Notes: generated by a model from the letters alone, not told the origin. 64,000 nt of DNA from DASYKT01 sp963718105 (GCA_963718105.1 OY970352.1:2976001-3040000), one strand, 5' to 3'; counted from the first letter of the stretch, positions 16,696 to 25,911 are shown. Made by a program: numbers and translations.

Positions 16696-17940
16696 ATGAC
16701 TAATTTTCGCATCGGTTTAGCGGTTTGCGGCGGAATCGCGGCATACAAGGCGGTCGAGGTTTTGCGCGGACTGCAAAAGGCCGGCTGTGACGTGCAGGTC
16801 GCGATGACCCGCCACGCCACGGAGTTTGTCGGGCCGCTGACCTTTCGCGCTCTGACGGAAAAACACGTGCTGGTGGACGACTATGACCCGGCCAACCCTG
16901 ACCCGATCGCCCACATAAACTTTTCGCAGAATATCGATCTGTTTATCGTCGTTCCGGCGACGGCCAACGTGATCGCAAAATTTGCGGGTGGCGTGGCCGA
17001 TGATTTCGTCACCTCCACCTATCTCGCCTCGACCGCGCCGGTTTTGATCGCGCCAGCGATGAACACCACGATGTGGGAACACCCTGCGACACAGCGCAAT
17101 ATCGAAACCCTGAAAGCTGACGGTGTTTATTTTGTCGCGCCCGATACAGGCGAAATGGCGTGCAAGACGGTTGGGCCCGGGCGCTTGAGCGAACCGGAAA
17201 ATATCGTGGGCCGCGCTTTGGAAATTCTGGCCGCACCGGACGAAAAAAAAACTGAACATTCTCAAGATCTGACCGGCGAAAAAATTCTCATCACCACCGG
17301 CGCTACTCGCGAAGCTATCGACCCGGTCAGATTTATCTCGAATAATTCATCGGGCAAGATGGGCTTTGCGGTGGCGCAGGCTGCGAGGGAAAGAGGCGCG
17401 GAAGTTACCGTTGTCGCCGGCATAACCAGCGCGGGTGAACCGCGTAACGTAAAAATTGTTTGCAGCATTTCCGCCGAAGAAATGCACACGGCGGTGATGG
17501 CTGAATTGCCCGGCGCCACCATCTTTATCGGCGCGGCCGCGGTAGCCGATTACCGGCCTTCGCAAGCTGCCGAAAACAAGATCAAAAAAACCGAAGCGCA
17601 GATGATCCTCACGCTCGACAAAACGCCGGACATTCTCGCGGACGTTGCAAAAAATAGACGCAGTCATCAAAGGGGTTTGCTGGTCATCGGTTTTGCCGCC
17701 GAGACGAATGACGTGCTTAGTTACGCGCGCGCGAAACTTGAGAAAAAGGATCTGGACCTTGTCATCGCCAACGACGTCAGCAAGCAGGGCGCGGGTTTTG
17801 ATGTCGACACGAATATCATCACCATCGTAGGCAGAAACGGCGACGCGCCTGAAGAACTTCCGTTGATGTCGAAACTCCAGGCGGCTCACAAAGTGCTGGA
17901 TGCCATCGTCAAACTCCGCCGCAAAGCCAGTCATGCTTGA
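16696..17940 (+). CDS. coaBC: Bifunctional phosphopantothenoylcysteine decarboxylase/phosphopantothenate-cysteine ligase
   Basis: Catalyses two successive steps of coenzyme A synthesis. The N-terminal CoaC flavoprotein half (1-190) has GGIAAYKAVEVLR, VVPATANVIAKFAGG and PAMNTTMWEHPA. The C-terminal CoaB half (from about 195) has TGATREAIDPVRFISN, the NNSSGKMG nucleotide-binding turn and the KIKK motif. It is 414 residues from the ATG at 16696; a longer upstream in-frame start at 16582 lacks family support. The stop overlaps the GNAT start by 8 nt. Confidence 0.93.
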   Translation: MTNFRIGLAVCGGIAAYKAVEVLRGLQKAGCDVQVAMTRHATEFVGPLTFRALTEKHVLVDDYDPANPDPIAHINFSQNIDLFIVVPATANVIAKFAGGVADDFVTSTYLASTAPVLIAPAMNTTMWEHPATQRNIETLKADGVYFVAPDTGEMACKTVGPGRLSEPENIVGRALEILAAPDEKKTEHSQDLTGEKILITTGATREAIDPVRFISNNSSGKMGFAVAQAARERGAEVTVVAGITSAGEPRNVKIVCSISAEEMHTAVMAELPGATIFIGAAAVADYRPSQAAENKIKKTEAQMILTLDKTPDILADVAKNRRSHQRGLLVIGFAAETNDVLSYARAKLEKKDLDLVIANDVSKQGAGFDVDTNIITIVGRNGDAPEELPLMSKLQAAHKVLDAIVKLRRKASHA

Positions 17941-18547
17941 AGTCGTAAAAGTAACTGAGGGCAAATATCTTGAGGATGTTCGCCGACTTTTTCTCGCCTA
18001 CGCCGATTGGATCGGTATCGATCTTTCCTTTCAAAATTTCAACGAAGAACTGAAGAGTTTGCCGGGCGATTACGCGCCGCCGGGCGGCGAGTTGATCGGC
18101 TACGGGTCAGTAGCGTCTGCGTCAGCAGATGCGTCCTCCGGCACACAGAAGAACGCACTTGCTAACGCAGACGCTACTGACAAAACCGGTACCGGCCGGG
18201 GCGGATGCCTGCTGCTCGCGCTTTATGACGGCAAAGCGGCCGGCTGTGTAGCGGTGAGAAAAATCGATGGCGAAATTTGTGAGATGAAACGGCTTTACGC
18301 TTTGCCTGATTTTCAGGGCCTGGGTATCGGGTCAAAACTCGTCCACTCGATAATTGATGAATCTAAAAGGCTTGGCTATGAAAAAATGCGGCTCGACACG
18401 ATGCCGAAAATGGGCGCGGCGCAGAAACTTTACCGCTCGCTGGGCTTTAAAGAGATCGAAGCTTATCGTTTTAACCCGGAACCGGGAGCGGTTTTTATGG
18501 AGTTAGATCTCAGGAATTTCCAAGTCTCGACAGATCTTGCGGGCTAA
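17933..18547 (+). CDS. GNAT-family N-acetyltransferase carrying an in-frame palindromic repeat insertion
   Basis: A 204-residue acetyl-CoA-dependent acetyltransferase; substrate unknown. Motif A is LPDFQGLGIGSKLVHSII (acetyl-CoA pyrophosphate loop), followed by KMRLDTMPKMGAAQKLYRSLGF. Residues about 59-83 are encoded by a 74-bp inverted repeat (18107-18180) that reads through in frame; without it the length would be a normal 179 residues. The insertion lies in the loop before the LLLALYDG strand, so folding may be kept. The start ATG overlaps the coaBC stop, so the genes are probably cotranscribed. The 3-prime end overlaps hicA on the other strand by 45 nt. Confidence 0.82.
   Translation: MLEVVKVTEGKYLEDVRRLFLAYADWIGIDLSFQNFNEELKSLPGDYAPPGGELIGYGSVASASADASSGTQKNALANADATDKTGTGRGGCLLLALYDGKAAGCVAVRKIDGEICEMKRLYALPDFQGLGIGSKLVHSIIDESKRLGYEKMRLDTMPKMGAAQKLYRSLGFKEIEAYRFNPEPGAVFMELDLRNFQVSTDLAG
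18107..18180. repeat. Palindromic repeat inside the GNAT gene
   Basis: Left arm TCAGTAGCGTCTGCGTCAGCA (18107-18127) pairs with TGCTAACGCAGACGCTACTGA (18160-18180) with one mismatch over 21 bp. The right arm is identical to 57541-57561 in the intergenic region before the uracil-DNA glycosylase gene. Confidence 0.9.
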
Positions 18548-18688
18548 ATGATCGAATATCTCCCGGTGACGAGGGACTGTTGACGTCTTACCGGTTTTGC
18601 GATTGACGAAAACAGAATGCTTTCCGCCCTCACGAAAGAGATAACAATCATATTTTGCAAGATGTTTGATGAGTTCTTTGCGCTTCAT
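18503..18688 (-). CDS. hicA: HicA-family mRNA interferase toxin
   Basis: A 61-residue protein with the double-stranded-RNA-binding-like HicA fold: MKRKELIKHL, the catalytic His in EGGKHSVFVN (residue about 24), then VPRHREI and the terminal LARKICRDLEIP. Toxins of this family cleave mRNA and stall translation until bound by HicB. It overlaps the upstream hicB by 4 nt and its end runs antisense into the GNAT gene. Confidence 0.9.
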   Translation of the reverse strand: MKRKELIKHLAKYDCYLFREGGKHSVFVNRKTGKTSTVPRHREIFDHLARKICRDLEIPEI

Positions 18689-18909
18689 GCAGCGGACAAT
18701 AAAAGTGTTTCACGAATCACTTCCTGCCCGCCGATCTTTTCTTCCGATAAAGCCCTGTTCGTTTCCAGGATGAGTTCGATAGCTTCCTGCAGATTCTCTC
18801 TTGTTTCTTCGAGAGTGTGACCTTGAGTATTTGCGCCTGGGAGTTCTTCGACAAATCCTATATAGCCTTTGTCAACCTTTTGAAAAACGGTTGTGAACTT
18901 GATTTCCAT
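18685..18909 (-). CDS. hicB: HicB-family antitoxin
   Basis: A 74-residue partner of HicA with the partial RNase H-like fold: an N-terminal strand pair, GYIGFVEELPGANTQGHT and a helix TLEETRENLQEAIELIL. No ribbon-helix-helix DNA-binding domain is visible, so this is the short form, and autoregulation is uncertain. The order here is antitoxin then toxin, with a 4-nt overlap. No clear Shine-Dalgarno precedes the ATG. Confidence 0.87.
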   Translation of the reverse strand: MEIKFTTVFQKVDKGYIGFVEELPGANTQGHTLEETRENLQEAIELILETNRALSEEKIGGQEVIRETLLLSAA

Positions 18910-18974
18910 ATATATTTTTCTAAATCATTCGAAAAATAAAAGCAAGCCTTTTCTCTCGCAATACACATTGTTTT

Positions 18975-19871
18975 CTACAATTTTGCACCATCTGTGGCGG
19001 AAGAAACCCGGCCGCGGCTGTCATTACGGCCCCCGATTCTGACAAAAACTGCCAAACCGATCCCGCACAATATCAGAGCGCTTGCCAGGATCAATCTTAA
19101 AGAAACGGCTTCGGATAAAATAACGGCCCCGCCGAATGCCGCCAGCGCGGGAACGGCCAATTGCAGGATCGCCGCGCGGGTCGCGGTGTGATGTTTCAGC
19201 ACCGCGTACCAAACCGAATAGCCGATGCCCGAGGCCGCCGCTCCGGATAGGATCGCAAAAATAGTGCCGTTGGGTGAGAGTTTGATCGGATAAACGAAAA
19301 GCAGCGCTATTATGAGCACCGCCATTATCATCGGCACTGAGCGAAGAAAATTCCCCGTCATATCTGCCACTGCATTGATACTGCCACGGCCGCGCAAAGT
19401 GAAAATTCCCCATGATATTCCGGCCGCGGCCATCAGTGCCGAGCTTACCGGCGGCGGCGCTGAGAGTCCGGGAAAAACCAGCCAGACCAATCCGCCGAGA
19501 GCTAACGCTAAACCGAGCCATTCCAATGTGCCCGGCCGCTCGCCGCGTGCCAGGCCGATCAGGATCATGGTGAACTGAACGGAGCTAAAAAGTATCAGCG
19601 CGCCGGTGCCGGTCGTCAAACCGAGATACGCAAACGAAAAACAGATAGCGTAGGAAAAAAGAAAGAACGCGGAGATCCAATTTCCGCGCCCTTCTTTGGT
19701 TTTGTTAAAAAAATAACTGATCGCCAATAATGTGACCGCGCCCGAAACCAGGCGGATCACGGTAAAACTAACGGCGTCGATCTCTTCGGCTTTTAACGCC
19801 AGCCGGCAGAGTATCGAGTTAAAGGCGAATGCGGCCAGCGCAAACGCCGTATAAAAGATTATCTTAGCCAC
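18975..19871 (-). CDS. EamA/DMT-superfamily transporter
   Basis: A 298-residue inner-membrane protein with about ten transmembrane segments in two EamA repeats, ending in a hydrophilic tail. FNSILCRLALK in helix 1 and SSVQFTMILIG are typical. The substrate cannot be predicted; members export metabolites or amino acids. The GTG start at 19871 overlaps the stop of the upstream small gene by 8 nt, so translation is likely coupled. An upstream start in the same frame would run through that gene and gives a non-family N-terminus. Confidence 0.82.
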   Translation of the reverse strand: MAKIIFYTAFALAAFAFNSILCRLALKAEEIDAVSFTVIRLVSGAVTLLAISYFFNKTKEGRGNWISAFFLFSYAICFSFAYLGLTTGTGALILFSSVQFTMILIGLARGERPGTLEWLGLALALGGLVWLVFPGLSAPPPVSSALMAAAGISWGIFTLRGRGSINAVADMTGNFLRSVPMIMAVLIIALLFVYPIKLSPNGTIFAILSGAAASGIGYSVWYAVLKHHTATRAAILQLAVPALAAFGGAVILSEAVSLRLILASALILCGIGLAVFVRIGGRNDSRGRVSSATDGAKL

Positions 19872-20094
19872 CTGTGCTTGCGATGTTGGACTGCCGGTCG
19901 TTTTCGTCAGGCTGCGCGCCGACACCTTCCTGTCCGGCGGTTTCTTCGCGGCCCTCGGTTGAGGTGGAGCGGTCCTGACCGCCTTCCACACCCGATTCGC
20001 TGCCCGTTATCTTTTTGACGTCTTCATCGGCGACAGTTCCGTCGCCTTTCGGCGTGCCCTCGATCGATTCGTTTTGTCTTCTGTCTTCCTGCAT
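19864..20094 (-). CDS. Small hydrophilic protein of unknown function, coupled to the EamA gene
   Basis: A 76-residue, highly charged, Gly/Ser-rich protein without cysteines or hydrophobic stretch, probably disordered. It is supported by a strong Shine-Dalgarno (AGGGAGGG, 4 nt before ATG) and by the 8-nt overlap of its stop with the start of the transporter gene. The sequence around VKKITGSESG faintly resembles leader-type peptides with a GG motif, but this is weak. I do not recognise the family. Confidence 0.62.
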   Translation of the reverse strand: MQEDRRQNESIEGTPKGDGTVADEDVKKITGSESGVEGGQDRSTSTEGREETAGQEGVGAQPDENDRQSNIASTGG

Positions 20095-20173
20095 ATAACC
20101 CTCCCTTGTTCGAAAAATTTACTGCATAACCATTCTGCCACAGAGAACACAGAGTTGACAGAGGAAATATCAT

Positions 20174-20321
20174 AAGGCGGAAACGCGACAGTTATGGAGC
20201 GTGCTCTTAATAGTCAGGAGTCTATCGAGTCTGTTGAGTCTATAGAGTCAAAAGAAGACTCTAAACTCGACCGACCCGCCAGACTGTTTGACACGCTCCA
20301 TGACTGTCGCGTTTCAGCCTT
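20174..20321. repeat. AAGGCGGAAACGCGACAG palindrome, copy 1
   Basis: The terminal arms AAGGCGGAAACGCGACAG and CTGTCGCGTTTCAGCCTT pair, and the next segment ATGGAGCGTG pairs with CACGCTCCAT. The interior has GAGTCTATCGAGTCTGTTGA-type short repeats. It is about 148 bp; a second copy lies at 58591-58746. It forms most of the gene-free stretch 20095-20514. Confidence 0.85.
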
Positions 20322-20392
20322 ACCCGGTCACTCTAATTCCCGGTTCTGACCTCATACCATCAAGATGTTGATCACATGAGAAAAAGAAGAGA

Positions 20393-20444
20393 ACCACCCC
20401 GTCGCACGAAGCGTGCGCCACCCCTCCTTCGTAAGGAGGGGAGT
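20393..20444. repeat. AACCACCCCGTC...AAGGAGGGG palindrome
   Basis: Single unit with the variable hairpin CGCACGAAGCGTGCG, in the gap between the small gene and lysS. Confidence 0.78.
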
Positions 20445-20514
20445 TTAAGAAGAAACCCGGTCACTGCGTTCCCGGTACTGACAAGAGCGGGCGGCCACAG
20501 GTGCCGCCCCTACA

Positions 20515-22119
20515 TTATTCTTCGGTGGCCGTGTTCTTTTCGGGGCGCATATGCGGAAACAAGATGACGTCGCGAATGCTCTGGCGGCCGGTCAAAAGCA
20601 TCACCAGGCGATCGACGCCGATGCCGATACCGGCGGCGGGCGGCATGCCGTATGACAGCGCGCGGATGTAATCTTCGTCCAACACCATCGCTTCCTCGTC
20701 GCCGCGGTCGCGCTCAGCCATCTGGTCGTTAAAACGGTCGAGCTGCTCGCGCGGGTCGTTCAACTCCGAAAAGCCGTTCGCCACTTCCATACCGTTGATG
20801 AATAATTCAAAGCGCTCGGCGACACTGGGATCTTTCGGCGAAGCTTTGGAAAGCGGCGAAATACTTTTTGGATAATCAATGATGAAAGTCGGTTGAATTA
20901 AGCTAGCTTCGCAGTGTTCTTCAAACAATCGAACGACATTCGATTCGTTGATCTCTTCGGAGACATCACATTTTGAAACTGCATCATTCATACTAACGCG
21001 TTCAAATGTACCAAAATCGATCTCGTTCCCGCCAAACTTTACTTTTAGCCCGCCCGTCGCTTTTTGCACGGCTTCCCTTATCAATTCCTCCGCAAAGTCC
21101 ATCATGCCGTTTACGTCCATGTAGGCACAGTAAAATTCGAGCATGGTAAATTCCGGATTGTGTTTGTAGGAAAGGCCTTCGTTGCGGAAATTGCGGTTGA
21201 GCTCGAAAACTTTTTCGAATCCGCCGACTGTTAAGCGTTTGAGATAAAGCTCGGGCGCGATGCGCGTGTAGAGTTTTATATCGAGCGCGTTGTGGTGCGT
21301 TTCGAAGGGCGTGGCGGCGGCTCCGGTCGCTTTGGGCGTAAGCATCGGCGTTTCCACTTCGATGTAGCCGTGGTCTTCGAGAAAGCGGCGCATCCGGCTG
21401 ATGACACGGGCGCGGGTCTCAAAAACCTGCCGTGTCGGCATCTCGCCTTCTTCATGCTCGACCTGCAGGCTCGACGCGATCAGATCGGCGTAGCGATAGC
21501 GGCGGCGCAGCTCGGGATCGGCGATGCCGTGCATTTTGTCGGGCATCGGCAGCATCGCTTTGGCCAGGAATTGAAATTTTTCGACGTGGACGGAAAGCTC
21601 GCCGGTGTTGGTGATGAACAAATAGCCTTCGACCCCGATAAAATCGCCGTGGTCGAGCAGCGAAAAAGCGGCCCAGCCCTTTTCGTTATCGAGCGTGTTT
21701 TCCGCGTCGTTCTTTATCAGCGCAAAGCCGTCTTTTTTTGGCGCGTAAATTTGTAATTTACTTATGCCATCCGTCAGGTGGACAAAGCTGCCGCGCAGCG
21801 GCGTGGTCAGACGGCCGGCGACGCGCACCGTGCCGAATTCTTTCAGCCTGGTATTGGTGGCATCTTTTAGATCTGCCGGTGGGCGTTCGCGCTCGGCAAG
21901 TTTGGACACGACGTCCCTGATCTCCGCGGTGGCCTCGGTTATCGGGGCAAAATTCAGAATGCCGGTGATCGTGTCTTGAGCGCCAGTAAGGCCGGAAATA
22001 TTCGACCGGGCGAATTTGTTGGGATAGACATTGCCCACCAGTTCGCGCATGGCGTTTAAATGCGCCAGCCGCGCCTCGGTTTGGTCGTTTTGCTCAATAA
22101 TGTCGTTGTATTCGGTCAT
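20515..22119 (-). CDS. lysS: Lysyl-tRNA synthetase, class II
   Basis: Charges tRNA-Lys. At 534 residues it is slightly longer than E. coli LysS. An N-terminal OB-fold anticodon-binding domain (about 70-200, with VRVAGRLTTPLRGSFVHLTD) precedes the class II core: motif 1 near RFLEDHGYIEVETPML, motif 2 with FRNEGLSYKHNPEFTMLEFY and motif 3 GIGIGVDRLVMLLTG. The C-terminal FPHMRPE is typical. It is divergent from mfd, with 132 nt between them. Confidence 0.95.
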   Translation of the reverse strand: MTEYNDIIEQNDQTEARLAHLNAMRELVGNVYPNKFARSNISGLTGAQDTITGILNFAPITEATAEIRDVVSKLAERERPPADLKDATNTRLKEFGTVRVAGRLTTPLRGSFVHLTDGISKLQIYAPKKDGFALIKNDAENTLDNEKGWAAFSLLDHGDFIGVEGYLFITNTGELSVHVEKFQFLAKAMLPMPDKMHGIADPELRRRYRYADLIASSLQVEHEEGEMPTRQVFETRARVISRMRRFLEDHGYIEVETPMLTPKATGAAATPFETHHNALDIKLYTRIAPELYLKRLTVGGFEKVFELNRNFRNEGLSYKHNPEFTMLEFYCAYMDVNGMMDFAEELIREAVQKATGGLKVKFGGNEIDFGTFERVSMNDAVSKCDVSEEINESNVVRLFEEHCEASLIQPTFIIDYPKSISPLSKASPKDPSVAERFELFINGMEVANGFSELNDPREQLDRFNDQMAERDRGDEEAMVLDEDYIRALSYGMPPAAGIGIGVDRLVMLLTGRQSIRDVILFPHMRPEKNTATEE

Positions 22120-22251
22120 GTTTTCGTGATACGCGCTGTTCGTAATACGTAGTACGCAAGGCCGCCGAATGCAATGTTATATAGATGTGTGTTATACCTA
22201 TAACGTATTGCGTTCGGTGTAATTGCGTATTACGTTCGGCGAATCGCGTAA

Positions 22252-25200
22252 ATGAGTAGTGTAACGGAAAACGCGCTTAAACAAAAAAGCATGATGGGGT
22301 ATCTAAAAGATTCCCGGGAATTTTCGCGCTTAAAATCCGAAACCCAAAGCGGCGCGCGGGTCATTAACATTAACGGGTTGACCTCATCGGCGAGCAAGGC
22401 CCTGGTCATTTCCGCGCTGCAGACCGAATTGAACAAAACGCTGGTGGTGGTAACGGCCGGTAACCAGGAAGCCGATGCTTTTGCCGCCGATCTCGAATTT
22501 TTCCGCAAATTTTTGGGGGGCCGTCAAACCATCCTCTCGCTTCCCTCTTCGGAAAGCGATGTTTATTCGGGGACTTCGCCGCATAGCGAGACTTTGGAAT
22601 TGCGCGCGCTGACGCTGTGGCAAATGGCGCAAGGACAGCCTGACATTCTGGTGCTGCCGGCGCGCAGCCTGATCACCCGAATTGATACGCCGGAAGAGAT
22701 CCGGGCGATGGGTATCAGGCTAAAACGGGACGAAGATCACTCGCCCGACCTGCTGATAGAAAAATTAGGCGCCTCCGGTTATGTGCGCGAAGACCCGATC
22801 CAAAATGTCGGGCAGTTTTCCGTGCGCGGCGGCATCGTCGACGTCTGGCCGCCGAACGCAGGCGCGCCCGCGCGAATCGAATTTTTTGGCGACACAGTCG
22901 ATTCGATCCGCGAATTTGACGCCGAGACGCAGCTTTCCACCAACCAATTAAAAGAGATCGACCTGGCGCCGATGCGCGAGTTTGCCGCTACCGCCGGGGA
23001 CCTTCGGGACTGGGCGATACTCGCCCGCGAAAGATTTTCCGGCGAAGCGTCCGCGCGGGCGGTAAAGGACCGCACTGTTTTTGCCGACGAAGGCGAGAGC
23101 TTTCACGGTTGGGAATGGCTGTTCCCGGTTTTGCGTGAGCGACGCGCCAGCGTCTTTGATTACTTCGATTTCCGGGAAAACAGCGTTCTGGCGATCGATG
23201 AACCGGTCCTGGCGGAAGACTGTCTTGCGAATCTCTATAAACATCTGGACGCGCGCTACGCCGAAACGCTCAGCGCGGGCGAGATCGGCTTGCCGCCTGC
23301 GGAACTTTTCCTGACGGTCGATGAGTTAAGAAAAAATCTTGAGCGAAGAAAGCGGCTTGAGCTGCGCGCGCTGGGAAGCTCGGCGGCGAAAACGGATGAG
23401 GAGTTCAGCCTGGAAGCGAGCGACCTGTCGAACAAATTATTTTTATTTCCGGCGGCTGAAAGTGGAGAGAAAAGCGCGGAAATAGAAATGCAATCGCGCT
23501 CGGCAAAAAAATATTACGGAAAACTCGCAGAATTTGCCGAAGAATTAAAAAAAGAAAACAAGCCGATCGTCGTTTTGCAAACCACCGGGCTGGCCGAAAG
23601 GCTTTCCGATATTTTGCGCGATTATAATGTCGTGCTGTCGGAAGAAAACGTCGTGATCGGATCTTTGAGCAGCGGGTTTGAACTGCCGCTGGCCGGGGTG
23701 GTCATTCAAACCGAAAATGAATTATTCGGCGAGCTGCCGGAAAGTTCTTCCGCTGCTTCTGCTGCTGCCGCTTCTAGTGGGCCAAAGAAAAAGCGTTCCA
23801 GGACAAAAGCTTTTCTTTCCGATTTTCGCGATCTGAAACCTGGTGATTATGTGGTGCATGTAGATCACGGCATCGGGCGTTTCGAAGGCCTGCAAAATAT
23901 CGAGCTTGCCTCCGGTACCGGGAGCAGCGGCCGGGAATTCATGCTGCTCATGTACGCCGATAACGCCAAGCTTTTCGTGCCCGTGGAAAGGCTGGACCTG
24001 GTGTCGCGCTACAGCAGCGGCGAAGGTGTCGAACCCACTCTGGACAAACTGGGCGGGCTCGGCTGGCAGAAAACAAAAGCCAAGGCCAAACGCGCGATGC
24101 GCGACATGGCCGACGAACTGCTAAAACTGTACGCCGAGCGAAAGCTGGTAACGGGCTTTGCTTTTTCCGCCGATTCGCCGTGGCAGGATGAATTTGAAAG
24201 CGCTTTTCCCTACGAACTGACCGATGATCAGGCCACCTCTATTGAAGACGTCAAGAACGATATGCAAACGGCCGTGCCGATGGACAGATTGCTCTGCGGC
24301 GACGTCGGTTACGGTAAGACCGAAGTGGCAATGCGCGCGGCCTTCAAAGCCGTGATGGACGCCAAGCAGGTGGCGGTGCTTACCCCCACCACCGTGCTCG
24401 CTTATCAACACTACGACACTTTTAGAAAACGCTTCTCGGCCTTTCCGGTGCGGGTCGAGCTGCTTTCGCGTTTTCGCACCGCCAAAGAACAAAAGGCCGT
24501 GGTCGAACAAACCGAAAAAGGCAACGTCGATATCCTGATCGGCACGCACCGCATTTTGTCTAATGATGTGTCGGTGCCCAAGCTGGGTTTGGTGGTGGTT
24601 GACGAGGAGCAGCGCTTTGGCGTCGCGCACAAAGAAAAACTCAAAAAGCTGAAAAAGAAGGTCGATGTGCTGACGCTTTCCGCCACGCCGATCCCGCGCA
24701 CGCTGAATATGTCTTTGATGGGAATGCGCGATATGTCGGTCATTGAAACGCCGCCGCGCGACCGGCTGGCGATCAACACGCAGGTGGTGCAATTTTCCGA
24801 AAGCGTACTTAAATCCGCCATCGAGCTCGAACTGGCGCGTAACGGCCAGATATTTTTTATCCATAACCGCGTGGAAACCATCGAATCGATCGCGGCGCTC
24901 GTAAAAAGGATCGTGCCGAACGCCCGTGTCGCGATCGGCCACGGGCAGATGAATGAAAAAGATATGGAAAACGTGATGCTGGATTTCGTCGATTACAAAT
25001 ACGACGTGCTGGTGGCCACGACCATCATCGAAAACGGCATCGATATCCCGCGCGCAAATACGATCATCATCAACCGCGCAGACAATTACGGCCTTTCACA
25101 GCTTTACCAGCTTCGCGGGCGCGTGGGCCGTTCTAATCGCCGCGCCTATGCTTACCTGCTGATACCCGGCGAACTGGAACTTACGCCGATCGCGCGGCGG

Positions 25201-25833
25201 CGGCTTTCCGCCATTCGTGAATTTTCCGACCTGGGCGCGGGTTTTCGCATCGCGGCGCTCGATCTTGAGCTGCGCGGCGCGGGGAATCTGCTGGGCGGGC
25301 AGCAATCCGGGCACCTCGATGCGCTGGGCTTCGATCTCTACACTAAGATGCTCGAACGCACCGTCGCCGAACTGCGCGGTGACGAGATCGACGACGAAAT
25401 AAGCGTCTCGCTCAATTTCGGCATCGATGTCTCGATCCCGCAGGAATATATCCAGGAAACCGGCCAGCGCCTGCGCACGTATAAACGCATATCTTCGGCT
25501 GAATCCGAAGAAGACCTGCAGCAGGTCTACCTGGAACTGCAGGATAGGTACGGGAAAATTCCGTATTCGCTGGAGAATTTGTTTGAATATTCAAAACTGC
25601 GCCGGCTGGCTGAAGGGATGCGTCTGATCTCGATAGATAAAACGCCGAACGGTTTGACCTTTAAATTAAGTGAAAATGCACAGGTCGCGCCCGAAAGGCT
25701 GATGAATCTGGTGCAGGACAACCCGGGGTCTTCGTTTGCCCCGAGCGGCGTTCTGAGGATCGTTTTAGACGAGGAATCCAAAGAAAATATCCTTGAGACG
25801 GCGCACCGGATATTGGCCGAAATCGGGTTTTAA
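22252..25833 (+). CDS. mfd: Transcription-repair coupling factor
   Basis: An ATP-driven DNA translocase that removes RNA polymerase stalled at lesions and recruits UvrA. 1193 residues, full length. The UvrB-like N-terminal part (1-400) includes GGIVDVWPPN. The CarD-like RNA polymerase interaction domain starts near 530 (LKPGDYVVHVDHGIGRFEG). The helicase core has Walker A GDVGYGKTE near 682, DEEQ near 783, and TIIENGIDIP and QLRGRVGRS in the second RecA lobe. A C-terminal TRCF domain ends the protein. Ser/Ala-rich residues about 498-512 form a linker before the CarD-like domain. No Shine-Dalgarno is obvious. Confidence 0.96.
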   Translation: MSSVTENALKQKSMMGYLKDSREFSRLKSETQSGARVININGLTSSASKALVISALQTELNKTLVVVTAGNQEADAFAADLEFFRKFLGGRQTILSLPSSESDVYSGTSPHSETLELRALTLWQMAQGQPDILVLPARSLITRIDTPEEIRAMGIRLKRDEDHSPDLLIEKLGASGYVREDPIQNVGQFSVRGGIVDVWPPNAGAPARIEFFGDTVDSIREFDAETQLSTNQLKEIDLAPMREFAATAGDLRDWAILARERFSGEASARAVKDRTVFADEGESFHGWEWLFPVLRERRASVFDYFDFRENSVLAIDEPVLAEDCLANLYKHLDARYAETLSAGEIGLPPAELFLTVDELRKNLERRKRLELRALGSSAAKTDEEFSLEASDLSNKLFLFPAAESGEKSAEIEMQSRSAKKYYGKLAEFAEELKKENKPIVVLQTTGLAERLSDILRDYNVVLSEENVVIGSLSSGFELPLAGVVIQTENELFGELPESSSAASAAAASSGPKKKRSRTKAFLSDFRDLKPGDYVVHVDHGIGRFEGLQNIELASGTGSSGREFMLLMYADNAKLFVPVERLDLVSRYSSGEGVEPTLDKLGGLGWQKTKAKAKRAMRDMADELLKLYAERKLVTGFAFSADSPWQDEFESAFPYELTDDQATSIEDVKNDMQTAVPMDRLLCGDVGYGKTEVAMRAAFKAVMDAKQVAVLTPTTVLAYQHYDTFRKRFSAFPVRVELLSRFRTAKEQKAVVEQTEKGNVDILIGTHRILSNDVSVPKLGLVVVDEEQRFGVAHKEKLKKLKKKVDVLTLSATPIPRTLNMSLMGMRDMSVIETPPRDRLAINTQVVQFSESVLKSAIELELARNGQIFFIHNRVETIESIAALVKRIVPNARVAIGHGQMNEKDMENVMLDFVDYKYDVLVATTIIENGIDIPRANTIIINRADNYGLSQLYQLRGRVGRSNRRAYAYLLIPGELELTPIARRRLSAIREFSDLGAGFRIAALDLELRGAGNLLGGQQSGHLDALGFDLYTKMLERTVAELRGDEIDDEISVSLNFGIDVSIPQEYIQETGQRLRTYKRISSAESEEDLQQVYLELQDRYGKIPYSLENLFEYSKLRRLAEGMRLISIDKTPNGLTFKLSENAQVAPERLMNLVQDNPGSSFAPSGVLRIVLDEESKENILETAHRILAEIGF

Positions 25834-25877
25834 GACCGGTAGTTCGCGTTTTCATCGCGGAGCGGTGTTTTAAGACT

Positions 25878-25911
25878 GGAACCACGAAATCACACGAAGT
25901 AACACGAAAAC
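25878..25911. repeat. GGAACCACGAAATCACACGAA repeat fragment
   Basis: Single arm of the GGTTTCGTGGTTCC family, also found at 47255-47376 and 62280-62378. The remainder of the 270-nt gap after mfd shows no gene. Confidence 0.6.

Noticed and set aside
24121..24942. A 273-codon minus-strand frame inside mfd
   Set aside because: Antisense shadow of conserved helicase motifs.
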